From NCBI RefSeq assembly GCF_016802865.1, contig NZ_JAEVHM010000001.1:1-64000 (forward strand): a stretch of 64,000 nucleotides of DNA. Direction: 5' to 3'. Position 1 is the first letter of the stretch; each line of letters opens with the position of its first letter. Shown one piece after another: positions 43,844 through 51,274 of this stretch. Position numbers and translations under genes: made by a program. The notes under the pieces are model-generated. The model made no database searches. It saw nothing but the letters and a program-made list of their open reading frames with translations, and was not told the origin of the DNA. The stretch is from Micromonospora parastrephiae (GTDB lineage Bacteria; Actinomycetota; Actinomycetes; Mycobacteriales; Micromonosporaceae).

Positions 43844-44698
43844 GTGACGACGCAGCACCCGGACCGGGCGGTCTGGCCATCCTCGATCGAGGACGTCCCC
43901 ACCACCGCGCCCGGCCGGGTGCCTGCGGTCGAACCCGTTCGCCGCACCGCTACTCGACCTGACAACGGCATCCGCACCGGCCCGCAACCCCGTGACTCCG
44001 ACCAGCGACGGTCCTTGGTGTCCGGCGACAGAAGCGGCCGACGGAGGCGATGGCGGCGCGGACCTGCGGCGCTCGCCCTAGCGGCCCTGCTCACGGGCGC
44101 GTCCATCGGATTCGGCCTGCACTACACGGTCGTGCCACCGCCGCGTCACACGCCGACAACCACGGCGCCCACCGCGTCGGCTGGCGCAGCGTTCGCGCAA
44201 CGCCAAGCGACGGTCAACCGGGCTACCCTGCCGACGCCCGAAATCGCGGACTTCGCCGGACCTTGGCTCGGCACGATCGGAGGCTGCTCGGTCGATGCCA
44301 TCAGCGAAGCGCAGCGCGGCAACGGCGAGACGACTCGAACCCGCTGCACGGCAGGAATCGTCACCAGTTACTGGATCACGTACCGCAACCTCGCCGACCG
44401 GGAGGCCGCAGAAGCCCGATACCGCAGTCAGGCAGCGTACGCGGCCGCACTGGCCGCAGGCGCGGCGGCTCCGACGCTGAAGAGCACCGCGGCCGGCCGC
44501 ACCATGCAGTACATCGAGTACGCCTACCGAATTCCCACCGGCAACCGGGCAGGACAAGTCGTGGCCGCCATCTGGTGGAGCGACCCCACGAAGCCCATCG
44601 CAGGAGTCTTCACCTGCTACTGGGCTGATCTGGCATCCTCGTGGGCACCACTACGTGACCTATGGGCACAGGCCACCACAACGCCCGTTCAGCGGTAG
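43844..44698 (+). CDS. Single-pass membrane protein of unknown function
   Basis: 284 residues. An Arg-rich cytosolic region (residues 1-75, ending RRRRWRRG) precedes one helix (LALAALLTGASIGFGLHYTV), a Pro/Thr linker and an exterior domain of about 170 residues with three Cys (GGCSVD, TRCTAG, FTCYW). No known fold recognised; resembles secreted domains of serine/threonine-kinase-associated proteins in layout. GTG start at 43844 with GGAAGGAG upstream, 41 bases after the LPXTG-like gene, so the two likely form an operon. Confidence 0.7.
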   Translation: MTTQHPDRAVWPSSIEDVPTTAPGRVPAVEPVRRTATRPDNGIRTGPQPRDSDQRRSLVSGDRSGRRRRWRRGPAALALAALLTGASIGFGLHYTVVPPPRHTPTTTAPTASAGAAFAQRQATVNRATLPTPEIADFAGPWLGTIGGCSVDAISEAQRGNGETTRTRCTAGIVTSYWITYRNLADREAAEARYRSQAAYAAALAAGAAAPTLKSTAAGRTMQYIEYAYRIPTGNRAGQVVAAIWWSDPTKPIAGVFTCYWADLASSWAPLRDLWAQATTTPVQR

Positions 44699-45150
44699 AC
44701 AGCCTGCGCCGGCAGCCGCCCGGCGGCGATCTCCTCGACGGCGTGATGCACAGCCACCCCCGGTACGACGACCTCTCGGCCCGCCCACGGCACGGGAAGT
44801 GTCGCTTGCCCGCACTGCCCGCACCACGATGCCGCCTGCCAGACCTGCCAAGCACGGCCAGCCAGCGTGCCGCTGCCGCAGCTACTCGACCGAGCCAGTG
44901 CGAGAGCCGCCGCAGGAGCACCCACCGAACCGACGAGGCCCATCATCAGGGCGCATGCAGCACGGTCAGCTGCCGGCGCTGCGACAACGCCGTACGCGAG
45001 CAGACACAGCAACCCGCAGCAGATCCAAGCCACCACCATCGGCCGGCGAGGTGACTGCGGCTGGACCGGCGGCCGCAGGAGATGCGCCAGCCCCGTCGTC
45101 GACCTCGTTACGCTGCGACCCTGAACCACCAGAACTCGCGGTGCCAACAT
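44689..45150 (-). CDS. Small membrane protein with a C-terminal Cys pair
   Basis: 153 residues if started at ATG 45150. Two hydrophobic segments (VVAWICCGLLCLLAYGVVAAP and ALMMGLVGSVGAPAAALALA) and a cytosolic or exterior tail with WCGQCGQ, a CxxC pair, and WAGREVVVPGVAVHHAVEEIAAGRLP. The 3' end overlaps the convergent gene by 10 bases. Family unknown. The frame is open further upstream, but with poor composition, so the start is uncertain. Confidence 0.45.
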   Translation of the reverse strand: MLAPRVLVVQGRSVTRSTTGLAHLLRPPVQPQSPRRPMVVAWICCGLLCLLAYGVVAAPAADRAACALMMGLVGSVGAPAAALALARSSSCGSGTLAGRAWQVWQAASWCGQCGQATLPVPWAGREVVVPGVAVHHAVEEIAAGRLPAQAVYR

Positions 45151-45658
45151 GGTGGTGCTGGTGTAAGTCGTCCTGATCCCTGCGGCGTAGACCGAAGCCA
45201 AATGGCGTCGACCGCCGGTGGCGCCACAACACGGGCTAGCGGCAAGAGATGACATACCACGAGTATGAACGCCTGCACCGACAATGCGATGACCGGTGCT
45301 AAACCGTCCCAGCGTGCCCATCGTAGCGATCGGCGAGCAGCCGTCCACAGGTACGGGCGCGATATGTGGCGCGCGTCCGTGCCAACCGTATCCCGGCCGC
45401 GTAGATGGCAGGTGACGGTCGCCGGCTGTTGAGCTGCACGCAGTTGGGGCATCCCGAACCAAGACTCACGAAGGGCGATTATGGCCGGAGCCACCGACAT
45501 CTGGCCTAGCTCATTGGATCGATGAGAGATGGGAGCGCCAAGCCTCAAAACTCCGCGGTTCCCGGCTCGCTCCTCACTACGTCATCGATCGGACAGCTTT
45601 GGTCCCACGGAGGTACCTCGACCAGTACCGGTAGCTCGTCAGATCCGGCGATCAGGCG
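45151..45658. other. Intergenic region without a supported gene
   Basis: About 500 bases, lower GC than average. A minus-strand frame (45108-45500) with one hydrophobic stretch exists, but it has weak codon bias, a rare TTA codon and no ribosome binding site. Nothing else recognised. Confidence 0.35.
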
Positions 45659-46489
45659 TCAGCGGGTAGCGACGGCTCCGTGCATCGGCGAACGAGTCGG
45701 TGCAGTGGAGTAGGGGTCGGGCCCACTCAACTCTGGACGCCAATCACTGAGTGGCACTAGTCCGGGTGCCATAATGGTGAAGTCACCAAACAGGGCGCCG
45801 AGCTGCGCGTCCGTTCGGAGTGTGATTTCGGTGGCCGCTTGTGCTTTGAACACACTCTTTGCCGTGGAGACGGTTGTCTCGTCATAGGCGTCGGTTACGT
45901 CGACGGCGCTCAGGTGCGAAATGACCATCGCGCTTCCTGGAGCAAGCTGGTCTCGGATGGGTGCGATAACGGCATCTATCCGATTGTCGGGCACTTGCTG
46001 GAGCACCGCGCAGTAGAGCACGGCGACTGGCCTGTTCAGGTCAATCACCGTTGCTAGGTCACTGTCGCTGAGGGTGTCCAGCAGAAGCTCAGGCTGGGTG
46101 AAGTCGCCTTCCAGCGCGCGGTGCGGGCCGCCCATTAGGATTTCGTTGGATGCGACAACCGCGACTGGGTCGATGTCGACGTAGAGTACCCGGCTGTCTG
46201 GAGCGATTGCTAGCGCGACTTCGTGAACGTTACCTTGAGTAGGAATGCCCGAGCCTAGGTCCAGGAATTGCCGGATGCCGGTCTCGGCCAGCACATGTAC
46301 GGCTCGGCGCAGGAACAGGCGATTCGACCAGGCAATATCCCGAGCCTCCGGGACGGCCTGCAGGAGCTGATGCGCCGCCGCCCGATCAGCGGGAAAGTTC
46401 CTCTCACCACCGAGGAGGTAGTCGTAGATACGGGCGACCGTGGCGCGACCGAAGTCCACGCCGCCGGCAGCAGTCCGCTGGTCAGTCAA
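45659..46489 (-). CDS. S-adenosyl methyltransferase family protein (Methyltransf_19 / DUF574)
   Basis: 276 residues. The family opening ATVARIYDYLLGGERNFPADR is present, then FLDLGSGIPTQGNVHEVA (SAM-binding motif I), VLYVDIDPVAVV and VAVLYCAVLQQVPD. These proteins are numerous in actinobacteria, often next to XRE regulators; the methylated target is unknown. ATG start at 46489, 7 bases after the MAB_1171c-type gene on the same strand, so it is the last gene of a three-gene unit with that gene and the protease. Confidence 0.88.
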   Translation of the reverse strand: MTDQRTAAGGVDFGRATVARIYDYLLGGERNFPADRAAAHQLLQAVPEARDIAWSNRLFLRRAVHVLAETGIRQFLDLGSGIPTQGNVHEVALAIAPDSRVLYVDIDPVAVVASNEILMGGPHRALEGDFTQPELLLDTLSDSDLATVIDLNRPVAVLYCAVLQQVPDNRIDAVIAPIRDQLAPGSAMVISHLSAVDVTDAYDETTVSTAKSVFKAQAATEITLRTDAQLGALFGDFTIMAPGLVPLSDWRPELSGPDPYSTAPTRSPMHGAVATR

Positions 46490-46496
46490 GATTCTC

Positions 46497-47726
46497 CTAC
46501 TTTCGATGCGCGGGCACTACCGCGCGGCTGTTGGAATCCCTTGCCAGCAGCTCGACGAGCGCGTCCGATACCAAGGCCAGCCGCTGCGCATCGGCCTCGA
46601 CATCCGGATGTAAAACACGCGATTCCTGCGGCTCCAGACCGGGCTCCTCCTGCAGTTCCGGCCCGGCTTTTGCCGGTGAATTGAGCCTCTGCATGGCGAC
46701 CAGAATTGCCGCTGCCTCGCCAGCCGCCGCAGCCCGGTCGAAGCTGTAACCGGCGCCTGCCGCGCTTCGCTTCGCCTCAGCAATGACTCCTGGGTCCAGC
46801 GGGCCGAGCGCTTGTAGGCCGTCGGCGATCTCTACGCATCGCCGATACAAGTGCTGTCCAGCGCTCAGCAGTACACCTCTAGCCCGCTCGGGTTTACGAG
46901 GAGGGTCAAGCGCGATAGTAGGCGTCGCCTGGAAGAGGGCGTACCACAGTGGATGTAATCGCCGGTACAGGCGACGTCGACGCGGCAGCGCTCGCACCGC
47001 ATCAGCGAATTTCCATGCGGACGAGAGCACGAGACTGATACACACTAGCGGTAGCGCCAACGTGATTAGCGCCTGCGACACGATCGGTTCAGACCACGGA
47101 GGATCGACGCCTCGTAGCTTCAAGGCGATGAAGAGCCCTTTGTGCACTACGTATCCGGCACCGAAAGTGGCGCCAATCGCGAGGAGCCTCATACTGACAC
47201 GCAGCCGTCGCTCGGCGAACTTCGCATAGCGGATCGACATTCGCAAAATGTCGCCAATTGCTACAGCTAGGCAAATCAAATAACCCAGCATATAAATGCC
47301 AATTTCCGGCAATTCCGCATACCTCTCCGCGAAGCGCAGAGGCTCGGACACAGCGACGTCGGCCGCCACGAACATGGCCACCATCAGACAAAGTACGGCG
47401 GTAAGCAGAACCAACCGGACCCGGAGCCGGCGCGGGGCCTCCTCCGGGTCACCGAGATATAGAAACAATATCTGCACCGCAGCAGCAACTACCAGAACGG
47501 AGCCGTTCTCCAGGATCTTCGTGACGTTCGGTATACCGGTGGCTTGATCGATTGCGGTATACACCGGCGCCCAGCCCACGATGACGGCCACTGCGCAGCC
47601 AAGGCAGATAGCCACGCTCGCCTGAATTTTGGGATCCTCAGGGTCTCGCCTCAGCGCTCCGAGCTTGACCAGAAACGCCGCCATAGCGAGCACCGCAGTT
47701 ACTATATGACCGATCGCCACCAGCAT
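46497..47726 (-). CDS. MAB_1171c-type membrane protein with DUF6545-like C-terminus
   Basis: 409 residues. Seven or so membrane segments cover residues 1-230, followed by a cytosolic helical region with RRLYRRLHPLWYALFQATP and LYRRCVEIADGLQALGP, the pattern I associate with DUF6545. Family members are described as putative transporters, without experimental support known to me. It follows the ImmA/IrrE-like gene by 11 bases. The C-terminal helix pair also occurs, fused to a protease, in the gene at 50258-51274. The tail is Glu/Pro-rich. Confidence 0.8.
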   Translation of the reverse strand: MLVAIGHIVTAVLAMAAFLVKLGALRRDPEDPKIQASVAICLGCAVAVIVGWAPVYTAIDQATGIPNVTKILENGSVLVVAAAVQILFLYLGDPEEAPRRLRVRLVLLTAVLCLMVAMFVAADVAVSEPLRFAERYAELPEIGIYMLGYLICLAVAIGDILRMSIRYAKFAERRLRVSMRLLAIGATFGAGYVVHKGLFIALKLRGVDPPWSEPIVSQALITLALPLVCISLVLSSAWKFADAVRALPRRRRLYRRLHPLWYALFQATPTIALDPPRKPERARGVLLSAGQHLYRRCVEIADGLQALGPLDPGVIAEAKRSAAGAGYSFDRAAAAGEAAAILVAMQRLNSPAKAGPELQEEPGLEPQESRVLHPDVEADAQRLALVSDALVELLARDSNSRAVVPAHRK

Positions 47727-47737
47727 GTTGACCCCGT

Positions 47738-48262
47738 CTAGTCCGTCAAAGCTGCAGCAATGCGGTACACCACTGCCGCGGCGTCTTCGTGAAGGCCAGC
47801 GACGTTGACGACATCCCCCAGGCCATCCAACCGCGCCCCGAGGTATGTCGCGACCACCTCAGCGTCTCGCTCCTGCTGCTGGTCATAGGTCCTCGGCGAT
47901 CGAGCCATCACAGAGTCGACGCCCTCGACGCTGAACACTTCAGCCATGACCTCGCCGGCCCCGTCTATTACAGGACTGCCTATATGATCCAGTGCCATAT
48001 GCATGAGCTCGTGCAGGAGGGTCTGCACCTCCAAGACCATCGACGTCGCCCTGCTGTAGAGGACGTAGTCCGTTTCGGGCGTCGCCACCCATAGGCCACA
48101 CGGCAGGGTCGAGGTCTGAGATGTCATCGCGACCAGCTGAATCGGACGGTCTCGTGCAGCCTCCAGCGCCGCAATCAAGGACTGAACCGTCAACGGCACG
48201 GGCAGCTCAACCGCCACCCGACGGAGCAACCACTCAGCCCGGCGCTCTTGCCGCCGCCACAT
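47738..48262 (-). CDS. ImmA/IrrE-like zinc metalloprotease-domain protein
   Basis: 174 residues from ATG 48262 (AGGAGG upstream). The zinc motif HELMH (residues 84-88) lies in TLLHELMHMALDH, the family pattern, with a later acidic region as possible third ligand. Such proteins cleave XRE-type repressors in mobile elements (ImmA) or act in stress response (IrrE). No helix-turn-helix is fused; the XRE gene at 49212-49676 is the likely partner. First gene of the unit with MAB_1171c and Methyltransf_19. A CCAC-N4-GTGG repeat lies 99 bases upstream. Confidence 0.82.
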   Translation of the reverse strand: MWRRQERRAEWLLRRVAVELPVPLTVQSLIAALEAARDRPIQLVAMTSQTSTLPCGLWVATPETDYVLYSRATSMVLEVQTLLHELMHMALDHIGSPVIDGAGEVMAEVFSVEGVDSVMARSPRTYDQQQERDAEVVATYLGARLDGLGDVVNVAGLHEDAAAVVYRIAAALTD

Positions 48263-48360
48263 ACCTTCACCTCCTGAGGCGGGCGCGCCGAGGCACACCG
48301 TGCGCCGAGCAGCGCCCCGGCCCCACTAAGTGGCCGCTCAGTGACTACGCTCAAGAGCCG

Positions 48361-48374
48361 ACCACAATAGTGGT
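48361..48374. promoter_or_regulatory. CCAC-N4-GTGG inverted repeat upstream of the ImmA/IrrE-like gene
   Basis: ACCAC-AATA-GTGGT, exact 5-base arms, 99-112 bases before the start at 48262. The same core (CCAC-N4-GTGG with an AT-rich centre) is found upstream of the XRE gene at 49699-49716. Candidate XRE operator. Confidence 0.45.
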
Positions 48375-48544
48375 GAGACGCTAAGGGGGCAGCATAGCCA
48401 CCAACACGCTCCGGAGGCACCCCCTCTACCGCTTGCAGCCATGGAGCTTCACAAACGAGTGTCCTGAAGCATCGCCAAACGGGGCGAATCGCACTTCGCA
48501 CGCGCCCACCGAGATGATGACGCGTCCACGGAGAGGCCTACCCC

Positions 48545-49162
48545 TTGAACGTAACTATCGACCTGCCCCAGCGGCCCAAACTCGCCGACAGGGTGGCGCG
48601 CGTCGCGACAGAGGTGTTCGCTCCGACCCATCTCACGGGTGCTATGCCGATCGTCATCGGGATCCAAAGTGCAGCCACTGCTCGCATCGGACTCGCCTGG
48701 GGCCTGACGGCTGCGCTGTTCTGCTCGGTTTTTCCAGCGAGCGTCGTTTGGCTCGGTGTCCGCCGGGGTCAGCTCACCGACCGGCACGTCGGGCGTAGAG
48801 AGCAGCGCCGAGCACCAATGATGTGGGGTCTGTTGTCGGTCTTGGGCGGAATTGCGATAATGGTTGGCCTCGGCGCGCCGCGTCCGCTGACAGCCTTGGT
48901 CGTCGCGACGTTCGCGATTGGACTGACCTTGACCGCGGTCAACCTCCTCTGGAAGATCAGCGTGCACGCAGCAGTCGCGGCTGGTTCGGCCGCCGTGCTG
49001 GTGAGCGTGCTTGGTCCACCGCTGCTGCTTCTCGCTGTTCCGGTCGTAGCCCTTATCGGCTGGTCCCGCATCCGGCTGCGCGACCACACGCCTGCTCAGG
49101 TGGTGGCTGGCACCGGCGCGGGCCTGGTCATCTCGATGCCGATATTCCTTGTGCTGGCTTGA
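48545..49162 (+). CDS. PAP2-like membrane protein, degenerate
   Basis: 205 residues with about six hydrophobic segments. WKISVHAAVAAG and WSRIRLRDHTPAQVVAGTGAG align with the PSGH and SRxxxxxHxxxD motifs of type 2 phosphatidic acid phosphatases, but the motif Asp is replaced (Gln) and the first motif KxxxxxxRP is not seen. Activity is doubtful; an undecaprenyl-phosphate or lipid phosphatase ancestor is likely. TTG start at 48545 with GGAGAGG upstream. It is divergent from the protease gene and convergent with the XRE gene. Confidence 0.65.
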   Translation: MNVTIDLPQRPKLADRVARVATEVFAPTHLTGAMPIVIGIQSAATARIGLAWGLTAALFCSVFPASVVWLGVRRGQLTDRHVGRREQRRAPMMWGLLSVLGGIAIMVGLGAPRPLTALVVATFAIGLTLTAVNLLWKISVHAAVAAGSAAVLVSVLGPPLLLLAVPVVALIGWSRIRLRDHTPAQVVAGTGAGLVISMPIFLVLA

Positions 49163-49211
49163 CCGACGGCATGTCCACGCACCAGGAGCTTTGCCGTTCA
49201 GTTCAGGCGCG

Positions 49212-49676
49212 TCAGGCCGATCCGGGTCGACCGCCGCGACGCGGCGGGGGGTTCCGCCGCGCCTCCAAAGCGGCAACCCCCTCGACAATCGCCCGCAAGG
49301 TAGCCCTTGGCATGCCGGGAGGTAGGTTTCGCGCCAGGACTGTGATCTGAGCGAGGTCAGGGTCCACCTCGGGAGCCGAAGCATGGCCGGCAGGCTCGGC
49401 CGAGTCGAAGAAGTAGCTCGGACTAACACCCCAGAAGTCAGCCAGACGCTGGATGTTCTTCATGGTGGGGTTGTCCCGCTCGCCGCTCAAAAGATAGTTC
49501 AAATAGGACACCGACAGGCCTGTGGCGGCGGAGACCTCCTCCGGCGTGAACTTTTTCTCCGTATCCTTGTTCAGGCGTTCGTCGAAAAGAGCTTGGAGTC
49601 GACCCGCGAACGTGGAGCCTCCAGAGCCTGGCCCAGCCGAAGGGTGCGACCCTGGCCCACCCCCAGAGTCCGTCAT
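49212..49676 (-). CDS. XRE-family transcriptional regulator
   Basis: 154 residues. Helix-turn-helix at about 25-85: RLQALFDERLN, FTPEEVSAATGLSVSYLNYLLSGERDNPTMKNIQRLADFWGVSPSYFF in parts. The C-terminal 50 residues (LAQITVLARNLPPGMPRATLRAIVEGVAALEARR) are helical and may mediate dimerisation. The ATG at 49676 follows GGGGAG. A perfect GCGCCAC-N4-GTGGCGC repeat lies 23 bases upstream. It is divergent from the protease-fusion gene at 50258, the usual arrangement for a repressor and an ImmA-type antirepressor. Confidence 0.88.
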   Translation of the reverse strand: MTDSGGGPGSHPSAGPGSGGSTFAGRLQALFDERLNKDTEKKFTPEEVSAATGLSVSYLNYLLSGERDNPTMKNIQRLADFWGVSPSYFFDSAEPAGHASAPEVDPDLAQITVLARNLPPGMPRATLRAIVEGVAALEARRNPPPRRGGRPGSA

Positions 49677-49698
49677 GGTCACTCCCCAACTCCTCGAC

Positions 49699-49716
49699 GC
49701 GCCACTATCGTGGCGC
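49699..49716. promoter_or_regulatory. Perfect 7-base inverted repeat upstream of the XRE gene
   Basis: GCGCCAC and GTGGCGC with spacer TATC, 23-40 bases before the XRE start. It shares CCAC-N4-GTGG with the site at 48361-48374. Probable autoregulatory operator. Confidence 0.5.
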
Positions 49717-49830
49717 AAAGTGAATTTTCGACCACAACAGTTGCGGAGCCGTGCCGCCCGGTGCGAAGCTTGCTCGGGCACGGCCACTGCTGTGGCAGTG
49801 ACACGGTATCGGACAACCATAGTGTTGCAA

Positions 49831-49855
49831 CAGGTGTCCGTTGTTTCGACACCTG
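49831..49855. repeat. Perfect 8-base inverted repeat in the XRE / protease-fusion intergenic region
   Basis: CAGGTGTC and GACACCTG with a 9-base spacer. A second smaller one, CACTGC-N4-GCAGTG, lies at 49785-49800. The 580-base region between the two divergent genes holds no supported gene; these repeats could be operators or RNA hairpins. Confidence 0.4.
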
Positions 49856-50257
49856 GCGGAACCGGCGATGCCGGATCGGAGACGGGCAGCGCATCGAAGA
49901 AGCGGGATCGGGGGGATGCGCGATGCGCGCCGGAGAGCCTTCGCCAGGCAGAAATCCGCGGGGCACATGCCGCTGCGGTTGCCGTCACGCGGCACCCCTG
50001 CGTCGAAGCGAGCTGGCGTCAGTGGCCTCGGAGCAGCAGACTTCGGGGCCGCTGCCGATACCGGTCGACACCGGTGGCCGCGACTTGCAACTGCACCACA
50101 CGTGGCACAGCGGGAGCTGCGCACCTTCCCAAAACGTTGGTCCCGCAGACCGTCGCGCTCAGCGGCTTCATCGGAGCATTGGACGGCCGTCTTCACATCG
50201 CCGGCGACCGTCGCTGGGGCTCTGGTCACATACTGACTGTGATGTCAGAAGACCCAC

Positions 50258-51274
50258 ATGATTTGGGCACGCGGCCGTATCGCACGTCGCCTACGGGATG
50301 CCGGGCTGCCGCCTCCGCCCGCTCCATACACCGTCGATGCCTGGTGCGAGGCTATCGCCCACGGCCGAGGCCGCCCGATCCACCTTCGCGGCGAGCACCT
50401 CGGTATGGACCTCCCCTCTGCGTTTCTCATCAAGCTCGAGCACGCAGACGTCATCATTGTTGACTCGGCCCTACCGATGCTGCCTCGAACGCAAGGCATC
50501 CTGCACGAGCTGGCTCACCTTGTCCTCAACCACAGTGGCGACGCCCTGCATGCCGAGGTCGACGCAGCCGTCGAGGCTGAAGCGGAGCTCGCAGCGGACC
50601 TGCTCTTCCAGCGGCTGTCCAATGCTGCGACGGTCGCGAGCCGGGCATTGACCTCCGGTACCGCCAACTCGATCCGTAGCCAGCGGCTGTGGTGGCCTAC
50701 GAGTTGGTGGACCGATCGCCGAACCGACTGGCAGGTCAACCAGCTGTGGATGACCCTACGAGCGGGCATGCCCGAGGCCGCAATCATCACCACCACTACT
50801 GCTGAAAGGGTCCCGGTAGAAATTGGCGGCAGCCGGCAGCGTTACCGGCGGGCCGTCGAGGTGCACGAGGCATTGCGGTTGCTGCGTCCGTGGTATTCGC
50901 GGCAGGTACACGACAGCGCGACCCAGCGTGCCCAGCGCTATCAACTGGATGCCACGAGTACGGCTGCGGTGGTCGAGGCGGCTCAGGTGGCGGTGGCGCT
51001 GCGGCGCCATCAGACCGAGCCGCCCTCGGACGACGTCCCACGGTTACCTCAGCGGCGGCTTGCGGCATACGACATTCGCGCGGAGGCCCGCCGCCTGGCG
51101 CTGGTGGGTCTTGCGCTACATGACTCCCCCCTCGTCGCTGCGGAACTCGCTCGCTGGAGCCCGGTGGCCTACGGCTCGCGGCCCGAGGAACCTGGGTCCA
51201 CGGCCTTCGGTAGTTTCCCGATCACCCCGTTGAACAGGGCTGTGACTCGAAACGGCTGGGCCGGCGCGGCGTAG
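50258..51274 (+). CDS. ImmA/IrrE-like protease fused to a DUF6545-like domain
   Basis: 338 residues. The zinc motif HELAH (83-87) lies in ILHELAHLVLNH, followed by an acidic helix (EVDAAVEAEAELAADLLF). From about residue 165 the chain changes to LWMTLRAGMPEAAI, RYRRAVEVHEALRLLRPWY and AEARRLALVGLAL, which follow the same order as the cytosolic C-terminus of the MAB_1171c-type protein at 46497-47726, but without membrane segments. A protease and this domain on one chain suggests that the two families work together. ATG start at 50258. The last 159 bases overlap the convergent GGDEF-EAL gene. Confidence 0.75.
   Translation: MIWARGRIARRLRDAGLPPPPAPYTVDAWCEAIAHGRGRPIHLRGEHLGMDLPSAFLIKLEHADVIIVDSALPMLPRTQGILHELAHLVLNHSGDALHAEVDAAVEAEAELAADLLFQRLSNAATVASRALTSGTANSIRSQRLWWPTSWWTDRRTDWQVNQLWMTLRAGMPEAAIITTTTAERVPVEIGGSRQRYRRAVEVHEALRLLRPWYSRQVHDSATQRAQRYQLDATSTAAVVEAAQVAVALRRHQTEPPSDDVPRLPQRRLAAYDIRAEARRLALVGLALHDSPLVAAELARWSPVAYGSRPEEPGSTAFGSFPITPLNRAVTRNGWAGAA

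Noticed and set aside
45108-45548. Minus-strand frame with one hydrophobic stretch upstream of the small membrane protein gene
   Set aside because: Weak third-position GC, a rare TTA codon, no ribosome binding site and overlap with the start of the better-supported gene.
49212-51274. Classical type II toxin-antitoxin pair
   Set aside because: The protease fusion is larger than toxins of that kind, the two genes are divergent rather than overlapping, and the domain order points to a regulator/antirepressor pair.
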